Source: Bordetella genomosp. 13 (lineage in GTDB: Bacteria > Pseudomonadota > Gammaproteobacteria > Burkholderiales > Burkholderiaceae_B). From it: a stretch of DNA of 64,000 bases. The DNA lies in contig NZ_CP021111.1 of the NCBI RefSeq assembly GCF_002119665.1, positions 1,922,001 through 1,986,000 on the forward strand, read 5' to 3'. Positions 58,646 through 64,000 of the stretch are shown here, one piece after another (positions within the stretch are counted from its first letter, which is position 1; each line of letters opens with the position of its first letter). The notes under the pieces were generated by a model. It made no database searches, had not been told where the DNA came from, and worked only from the letters and a program-made list of their open reading frames with translations. Both the position numbers and the translations under genes were made by a program.

Positions 58646-58750
58646 GACCTGCGCAAGGCCGAGGGCGGCCGCCGGCGCGGCGCGCAGGCCAGCGGCGGCG
58701 CCCTGGCTACGCCGCTCGGCTGCCAGCGGGCGCGCGACGCCAGGCCGCGT

Positions 58751-59416
58751 TCATTGCTGCGCGGCGACCGTGAAGCGCGCGCGCACGTGTCGCGGTTGCT
58801 CTATCTCGTCGACGATGGCGACGGCCAGGTCTGCCACCGAGATGCCGGCGGGCCGATCGCCATCCATCAGCAGATCCTCGCCGCCGAGGCGATAACTGCC
58901 GGTGCGGGCGCCCGGCGCCAGCATCGCGGGCGGGCTGAGGAAGGTCCAGTCCAGCGCGATGTTGTGGCGCAACGCCGCCAGCGCATCGCGCGCGGCGCGC
59001 GCGCCGGGCACCACGTTGGCGGGCACGTGGCTGGCGAACTCGGGCGTATCGACGAGCTGCACGCCGGGCGCCACGTACAGGCTTCCCGCGCCGCCGACGA
59101 CCAGCAGCCGCTTGACGCCGCCCGCCGCCACGCCGCGCTCGATCGCGGCGCTGCCGCGCATGAAGGCGTCGTACAGGTCGGGCGCGTTCCAGCCGGGATT
59201 GAATGCCGAGATCACGGCGTCGTGGCCGGCCACGGCGCGCGCCACCTGTTCGGCGTCCTGCACGTCGGCGTGCGCCAATGTCAGGCCGGCCCGCGGGTCC
59301 AGCCTGGATGCGTTGCGGGCCAGCGCGGTGACCCGATGGCCGCGTTGCAGCAGTTCGGCCAGGACGGCGGCGCCGACGAATCCCGTGGCACCGATAAGCG
59401 CGATGTTCATATGCAT
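58751..59416 (-). CDS. NAD(P)-binding SDR-like protein, NmrA/YwnB type
   Basis: A 221-residue atypical short-chain dehydrogenase. The nucleotide loop GATGFVGAA (about 9-17) is complete, followed by RGHRVTALARNASRL, where Arg selects NADP. It lacks the YxxxK catalytic pair of classical SDRs. Members act as redox sensors, flavin/biliverdin-type reductases or epimerase-like enzymes. It is divergent from a LysR regulator 92 bp away, the usual arrangement for a regulator and its target. Confidence 0.87.
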   Translation of the reverse strand: MHMNIALIGATGFVGAAVLAELLQRGHRVTALARNASRLDPRAGLTLAHADVQDAEQVARAVAGHDAVISAFNPGWNAPDLYDAFMRGSAAIERGVAAGGVKRLLVVGGAGSLYVAPGVQLVDTPEFASHVPANVVPGARAARDALAALRHNIALDWTFLSPPAMLAPGARTGSYRLGGEDLLMDGDRPAGISVADLAVAIVDEIEQPRHVRARFTVAAQQ

Positions 59417-59459
59417 GTCCGGTAGAGTGAGTTGACGCGGACATCGTATTCACTTCAGG

Positions 59460-59483
59460 ATCGCGCGATAACGGGGCTAGAAT
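59460..59483. promoter_or_regulatory. Putative LysR operator and promoter element
   Basis: ATCGCGCGAT (59460-59469) is a perfect 10-bp palindrome in the short gap between the SDR and the LysR gene, followed by TAGAAT (59478-59483), a likely -10 box for the LysR gene. Suggestive only. Confidence 0.35.
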
Positions 59484-59508
59484 CGCTATCACCTTTAAGC
59501 CTGGCTTC

Positions 59509-60432
59509 ATGATGCGCGATCTCAGACCTTATGCCGTGTTCGCGGAAACCGTTGCCGCCGGCTCCATGAGCGCGGCCGCGCGACGGCTGGGCATGAGCGC
59601 CTCGGCGGTCAGCCAGACCCTGCGTGCGCTCGAGGTCCAGGTGGGCGTGGTGCTGCTGCACCGCTCCACCCGCAAGCTGACCCTTACCGAGGCGGGCGCG
59701 CGTTGTTATCCGCACTGCGTGCGCCTGCTCGAGGCCGCCCAGGCCGCGTCCGATTCGCTGTTGCAGGCGCGCGATGTCCCGTCCGGCGAACTGCGGGTGG
59801 CGGCGCCCGTGGGCTTCGCGGCCCACATCGCGCCCGCCCTGGCTCCCTTGCTGGCACAGGCGCCGCAGCTCAGCCTGCGCCTGCTGGTCGACGACGCGAT
59901 GATCGACCTCGTCGACGCGCGCATCGACCTGGCCATCCGCATCGGGCAACTGGCCGACTCGACGTGGGTGGCGCGCCGCCTGTGCGACGTGGACTCCCTC
60001 ATGTGCGCCGCGCCGGCGTACCTGCAGCGGCACGGCCGGCCCGAGTCTCCGCAAGACCTTTCCAACCACCACTGGTGCGCCTATCGGCACGACGCGGCGG
60101 ACCACGGCTCGCCGCACATGACCCTGGACCTGCATGGCACGGGTGGCGAACGTCAGCGCATACCCGTGCCGGTGCGCTACGCCAGCAACAACCAGATGGC
60201 GGTGCAGCAGATGTGCGAACACGGCCTGGGCCTCGCGCGGCTGGCGTACGTGGACATCCGACCCGCGCTGGCGAGCGGCGCGCTGGTGCACGTGCTTGCG
60301 CAGTGGCGCTATGACCCGCTGCCGGTCAGCGTGGTGACGCCGCGGCGCGACGGCGAACCGGCCAAGGTGCGCCTGGCGGTGCAGGCCCTGCGGCGGTACT
60401 TCGCGCAAGTGCCCACCGCGATCGCCCCGTGA
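59509..60432 (+). CDS. LysR-family transcriptional regulator
   Basis: A 307-residue regulator of normal length. The winged helix at the N-terminus has VAAGSMSAAARRLGMSASAVSQ and VLLHRSTRKLTLTEAG. The effector domain (about 90-300) begins SGELRVAAPVGFAAHIAPAL, typical of the CrgA/AaeR-like group, which often responds to aromatic or quinone compounds and controls an adjacent oxidoreductase. The divergent SDR gene is the likely target. Confidence 0.92.
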   Translation: MMRDLRPYAVFAETVAAGSMSAAARRLGMSASAVSQTLRALEVQVGVVLLHRSTRKLTLTEAGARCYPHCVRLLEAAQAASDSLLQARDVPSGELRVAAPVGFAAHIAPALAPLLAQAPQLSLRLLVDDAMIDLVDARIDLAIRIGQLADSTWVARRLCDVDSLMCAAPAYLQRHGRPESPQDLSNHHWCAYRHDAADHGSPHMTLDLHGTGGERQRIPVPVRYASNNQMAVQQMCEHGLGLARLAYVDIRPALASGALVHVLAQWRYDPLPVSVVTPRRDGEPAKVRLAVQALRRYFAQVPTAIAP

Positions 60433-60555
60433 CCCGGCGTGGCGCCGTTGCGCGGCCCGCCCGTGCTACAACGAACAGCTGGATCAACGCGGACCGGGCG
60501 GCGCTGCGTGCGGATGGAAGGCGGCGCGACGTCCGGGCCAGAAACGGAGGACGCA

Positions 60556-60957
60556 ATGTTCAGCCACATCACCGTTGGAACCGACGATCTGGAACGGGCG
60601 GGCCGGTTTTACGATGCCATCCTGTTCCCTCTCGGCCTGGTACGTCGGCACGTCGAGCCGGATGGTTTTGCGGACGCCATCTGCTGGATCGTGCCCGGAC
60701 AGCCGCTGCCCTGCTTCTATGCGCATATGCCCTTCAATGGCGAGCCGGCCACGGTGGGCAATGGCTGCATGGTGGCGTTTCGGGCGGCCTCGCCGAAGCA
60801 GGTGGACCAGGCCTATGCGGCCGGCATGGCCGCCGGCGGCAGCGACGAAGGACCTCCTGGCGAACGGCGGCACTACGCGCCGGGGTACTACGGCGCGTAC
60901 ATGCGAGACCCCGACGGCAACAAGGTGCACATCGTGCATCGGGGCGACCACGCCTGA
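60556..60957 (+). CDS. VOC family protein
   Basis: A 133-residue vicinal-oxygen-chelate protein. It begins MFSHITVGTDDLERAGRFYD, with the first metal-binding His, and ends YMRDPDGNKVHIVHRG; the usual final Glu is replaced by His in KVHIV. The start is preceded by ACGGAGGACGCA. Members include glyoxalases, dioxygenases and antibiotic-binding proteins; this one lacks features that point to any. It stands alone between LysR and the FkbM gene. Confidence 0.88.
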   Translation: MFSHITVGTDDLERAGRFYDAILFPLGLVRRHVEPDGFADAICWIVPGQPLPCFYAHMPFNGEPATVGNGCMVAFRAASPKQVDQAYAAGMAAGGSDEGPPGERRHYAPGYYGAYMRDPDGNKVHIVHRGDHA

Positions 60958-61041
60958 TGCGCAGGCGGCCCGGCCAGCGCACTCGCGCAACGGGCCAACG
61001 CTGCCGTCGCGGCGACCGACCGGGCGGTGGCGCATGCTGCC

Positions 61042-61809
61042 TTACGCCTCCGTCGGCGTCTTCAGCCGGTAGATGTCATCCGACGAACCGATGCGCGCAA
61101 AGAACTCATATCCCTTGCGAGCCATGTAGTTCTCCATTCGCGTGCGCGGATAGAACTCGCCGCTGTTCTCCACCAGAATCACCTTGGGCTTCGTCGTTTC
61201 CCAATCCAGTGAATCGAGCACGGCGAACTCGTGCCCCTCGACGTCCACCAGCAGCAGGTCCACGTCATGCCGGTCCTTCAGCACGGCGCGCAGCGGCATG
61301 CTTTCGACCTTGACCACGTTCGCCTCGAAGCCCTTGCCCATCGACAGCGTCTCTTTGTAGACCGAGCTCACCTGGTTCTCCCAGCCATCCTCATCGATGA
61401 CCTGGTAGAAATCCTTCACCCCGGCATCCGTGTCGACCAGGCCCCTGATGAACTGCGTGTTCGGGCGCTGAACGCGGAACGCCTCGCTGTAGTCGATGGC
61501 GTCGATCGATATCCCCGTGAATCCATACTCGTTCTCGAGGAAATACGAATTCGAATTGAACCTCGGGTGATTGCACCCGACTTCGACGAAAAAGCCGCCC
61601 GGGGAGATCAATCCGAACTTCTCCAGATAGTAGTCCTGCCCGTATTGCGAGGCGTATCTTCCGCCCAGCTCCACGGGCTTCAGGTACCGCACTCCCTTGG
61701 GCACCAGCATCATGTGATTGATGAAATTCTGCCCCGAGTGATAGACAGTCGCGGAAAAGGAATAGAGCGCCCGGTTCCGCTTAAGCATCCTGCGTATCAG
61801 CCTGATCAT
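61042..61809 (-). CDS. FkbM-family methyltransferase
   Basis: A 255-residue SAM-dependent methyltransferase. FFVEVGCNHPRFNSNSYFLE is the SAM-binding motif I; GFTGISIDAIDYSEAF is the acidic loop; LLLVDVEGHEFAVLDSLDW is the FkbM-specific block. FkbM enzymes O-methylate sugars or polyketides, often in surface polysaccharide loci. I chose the ATG at 61809, preceded by AAGGGGCGGAC, over the one five codons upstream. Base composition is visibly less GC-rich than its neighbours, suggesting horizontal transfer. No glycosyltransferase lies next to it. Confidence 0.87.
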   Translation of the reverse strand: MIRLIRRMLKRNRALYSFSATVYHSGQNFINHMMLVPKGVRYLKPVELGGRYASQYGQDYYLEKFGLISPGGFFVEVGCNHPRFNSNSYFLENEYGFTGISIDAIDYSEAFRVQRPNTQFIRGLVDTDAGVKDFYQVIDEDGWENQVSSVYKETLSMGKGFEANVVKVESMPLRAVLKDRHDVDLLLVDVEGHEFAVLDSLDWETTKPKVILVENSGEFYPRTRMENYMARKGYEFFARIGSSDDIYRLKTPTEA

Positions 61810-61881
61810 GTCCGCCCCTTGCATCAGCCGCTGTGGTTAATGCCTGCCGTCGGCCCAACGCTCGCCTGTCCGGATTTCTCT

Positions 61882-61899
61882 GTAGGCCAGTCGGCCTAC
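61882..61899. other. Hairpin or palindrome upstream of the FkbM gene
   Basis: GTAGGCC (61882-61888), AGTC loop, GGCCTAC (61893-61899): a perfect 7-bp inverted repeat followed by an AATTTTTA run, 70 bases before the FkbM start. It may be a terminator for rightward transcripts or an operator. Nothing else is seen in this ~250-bp gap. Confidence 0.45.
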
Positions 61900-62055
61900 G
61901 TCGGAATTTTTACCCATGATATCGTCGGCCAGACAGACGGCAAGATGACCAAAAGGCTGCCAGGCGGTACCGCCCGGGGTGCCGCCCAAACGGCTGATGC
62001 GCGGCCGGCGCGCGGGCGCAGTCCACGCGCCGCGCGCTTCATTGCCTTGGTCGGG

Positions 62056-62823
62056 TCACTGGATGGCCACGCTCATGCCGCCATCGGCCATGACCACCGA
62101 GCCCACCACGTAGCTGGCGCGATCCGATGCCAGGAAGGAGATCACTTCCGCGATCTCCTCGGGCTGCGCCGCGCGGCCTATGGGCGATCCGCGGCCGTGC
62201 TCGGCCAGGAACTCCGGTCCGTCGGAACGGATGTGGTTGACGATGTTGGTCACCGTGTCGCCCGACCCGACCGCATTGACGCGGATGCCATGCGGAATGG
62301 CTTCCAGGGCCAGCGAGCGGGTCAGCTGCGCCAGCGCGCCCTTCGAGGCCGCATACGACGAAATGCCGGGAAACGCCTGGAAGCAGGCATACGAGCCCAC
62401 ATTGACGATGGTGCCGGAACCCGCGCCCATCATGTGGCGCATGACCTCGCGCGAGAACAGGAACGGGCCCGTCGCGTTGACGGCCATCACGCGGTTCCAG
62501 TCGTCCAGGCTCGTCTCGACCAGCGGCTTGACGGTGATGATGCCGGCATTGTTGACCAGAATGTCCAGCCGCCCGAACTGGTCGAGGGCCGTCTTCACGG
62601 CCAGCGCGGCGCTGTCCTCGCGCGCGACGTCGGCCACCAGGGGCACGATGCCGTCGCGAGCCAGCGCATGCACGTCGTCGCCCAGGCTGACGGCCACTAC
62701 CCGCGCGCCCTGGCGATGCAGCAGTTCCGTGGTCGCCCGGCCTATGCCGCTGGCCGCGCCCGTCACGATGGCAACGCGGCCGGACAAGGGCGCATCTTGC
62801 ACAAAGGTCTGATGTTCGGTCAT
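62056..62823 (-). CDS. Classical short-chain dehydrogenase/reductase
   Basis: A 255-residue SDR with every classical element: TGAASGIG (21-28), NNAG (91-94), Ser144, Tyr157 and Lys161 (NVGSYACF, SSYAASKGAL). The LGDDVH region lacks a basic residue after strand 2, favouring NAD over NADP. It oxidises or reduces a small alcohol/ketone; substrate unknown. The ATG at 62823 has AAGGAGC upstream. It precedes no coupled gene. Confidence 0.92.
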   Translation of the reverse strand: MTEHQTFVQDAPLSGRVAIVTGAASGIGRATTELLHRQGARVVAVSLGDDVHALARDGIVPLVADVAREDSAALAVKTALDQFGRLDILVNNAGIITVKPLVETSLDDWNRVMAVNATGPFLFSREVMRHMMGAGSGTIVNVGSYACFQAFPGISSYAASKGALAQLTRSLALEAIPHGIRVNAVGSGDTVTNIVNHIRSDGPEFLAEHGRGSPIGRAAQPEEIAEVISFLASDRASYVVGSVVMADGGMSVAIQ

Positions 62824-63004
62824 GGAGTGCTCCTTAGTCGGGTCATGAGTTCGATCATGGCGGCCGACGCGTACAAGCCTGCGTCGACCCGGCATCCATA
62901 CTAAGCATGCTGTCCGCGGCGGGCCAGATGCATTCCTATGACGACATTGCCTATTCCTATCCCGCCATGACAGCCTATGGCGTTGAGTCGGCCCGGCGCG
63001 GCGC

Positions 63005-63964
63005 TCAAACCGGTGCGGCGGTATGTGCGGCCAGGTCGGCCGGTCCGATTGCCGGGAACACGGCGCCGGTCAGCCGCTCCGACTCGGTCCACAGCCTGGC
63101 CGCCACCTCGATGTCCAGCGCCTGCGGCGGCGCCTTGGCGACGGCGGGATAGCCTCGCGTTTCGGCGAGCCTGTGCGGGCCGTAGTAGCCGCCGGCTTTT
63201 GCCTGCGGCGAGGTGGCGGCGTACAGCGTGGGCAATGCGCCTTGCCACGCTGGCTGAAACAGGAACCACAGGTACCGGCGGACCACGCCCGCGGCGCTCG
63301 ACGCGCCGGCGCCATTGGGCAGCAAGTCTGTGCGCGCGACGCCCGGATGGGCGGCGATGCTCTGGATGCCCCAACCCGCCGCAGCGCTGCGGCGCTGCAG
63401 TTCGAAGGCGAACATCAGGCACGCAAGCTTCGACTGGGCATACGCCGCCATGGGCCTGTAGTCGTGCTGCGACTGCAGGTCGTCGAAACGGATCTCGCCG
63501 TCCCGGGCCGCGACGCTGGAAAGATTGATGACGCGCGGGGCATGCGCCTTGCGCAGCAAGGGCAGCAGCTGCGCCGTCAGCGCGAAGTGGCCCAGATAGT
63601 TCGTGCCGAACTGCAGCTCGAATCCGTCGGCAGTCGTCTGTCGCTTTGGCGGCGTCATCACGGCCGCGTTGTTGATCAGCAGGTCCAGGCACGCCAGCGA
63701 TTCCCACAGCCTCTCGCCGAATGCGTCGATGGATTCGAGGCTGGCAAGGTCGAGCAATTCGAAGCTGACGGCCGCGCCAGGCGCCTGCCGGCGAATCCTG
63801 TCGACGGCGGCCGCGCCCTTGTAAGGGTTGCGGCCCGCGATGATCACGGTTGCGCCCGCGCGGGCCAGCGCCATTGCGTCCTCGAAACCAAGTCCGCCGG
63901 TCCCGGTGACGACCGCGGTGCGGCCGCGTTGAGCAGGAATGTCGGAAGCTGTCCAGTTGGCCAT
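63005..63964 (-). CDS. SDR oxidoreductase, retinol-dehydrogenase-like
   Basis: A 319-residue SDR of the longer, RDH/WWOX-like type. VTGTGGLGFEDA is a slightly altered nucleotide loop (the usual T-G-x3-G-x-G has GFE for GIG), NNAAVM replaces NNAG, and the catalytic set is Ser149/Ser150, Tyr175 and Lys179 (AAYAQSKLAC). GRNPYKG after strand 2 favours NADP. Such enzymes act on hydrophobic alcohols, aldehydes or ketones. It is read leftward and its start lies 33 bases from the window edge, so its promoter is outside. Confidence 0.9.
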   Translation of the reverse strand: MANWTASDIPAQRGRTAVVTGTGGLGFEDAMALARAGATVIIAGRNPYKGAAAVDRIRRQAPGAAVSFELLDLASLESIDAFGERLWESLACLDLLINNAAVMTPPKRQTTADGFELQFGTNYLGHFALTAQLLPLLRKAHAPRVINLSSVAARDGEIRFDDLQSQHDYRPMAAYAQSKLACLMFAFELQRRSAAAGWGIQSIAAHPGVARTDLLPNGAGASSAAGVVRRYLWFLFQPAWQGALPTLYAATSPQAKAGGYYGPHRLAETRGYPAVAKAPPQALDIEVAARLWTESERLTGAVFPAIGPADLAAHTAAPV

Positions 63965-64000
63965 GGCCCGTGCCTTACAATGCGTGGAAGAATTTGAAGT

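Overview
The window is very GC-rich, gene-dense bacterial chromosome. The aerobic benzoyl-CoA (box) pathway with its BoxR regulator, the many paralogous solute-uptake systems and the overall gene style point to a betaproteobacterium of the Burkholderiales, most likely an Alcaligenaceae member of the Bordetella/Achromobacter type. This placement is inferred from gene content; there is no rRNA or tRNA gene here to confirm it. I found no insertion sequence, prophage or CRISPR array.

Layout. 1-3.8 kb: the end of a secreted protein gene, a DUF6351 lipoprotein and a FitAB/VapBC-type toxin-antitoxin pair with a double-palindrome operator. 3.8-21.2 kb: a complete benzoate locus. boxC-boxB-boxA (and perhaps a TauE/SafE permease) run leftward. 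An MFS transporter and the regulator boxR sit in the middle. A rightward operon carries a DUF4863 protein, boxD, benzoate-CoA ligase, an alpha/beta hydrolase and a five-gene branched-chain-amino-acid-type ABC importer. TGCA-N6-TGCA sites matching the BoxR operator lie in the boxC promoter, and a near-match lies in the boxR/boxD divergent promoter. Together these genes would import benzoate, activate it to benzoyl-CoA, epoxidise it, open the ring and oxidise the semialdehyde, giving 3,4-dehydroadipyl-CoA plus formate.

21.4-28.5 kb: a DUF3008 protein, a NYN-LOTUS putative RNase, an orphan MotA/MotB-like stator pair, an HD hydrolase, and a DGPF/YCII-VOC-ECF42 sigma cluster with a recognisable ECF42 promoter. 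28.5-40.8 kb: an apparently undescribed CoA-dependent catabolic locus. It has a thiolase divergent from a GntR-led operon with two complete NitT/TauT-type ABC importers flanking an MDR reductase, a hotdog thioesterase and an acyl-CoA ligase, plus a convergent BAAT-type thioesterase.

41-51 kb: a Tat-exported aldo/keto reductase, an OmpR-type two-component system, a sulfonate/sulfone sulfur-scavenging cluster (SfnB-like, SsuE, SsuD, second acyl-CoA-dehydrogenase-like monooxygenase, SsuF) without its own ABC importer, and an NCS2 permease with an unusual soluble C-terminal domain. 51-64 kb: an ABC exporter preceded by a 15-codon leader ORF, a DUF4142 protein, a Ca2+/H+ antiporter, a tiny lipoprotein, a PAS hybrid kinase, a hydratase-like FAH protein, an SDR/LysR divergent pair, a VOC protein, a lower-GC FkbM methyltransferase likely acquired by transfer, and two short-chain dehydrogenases.
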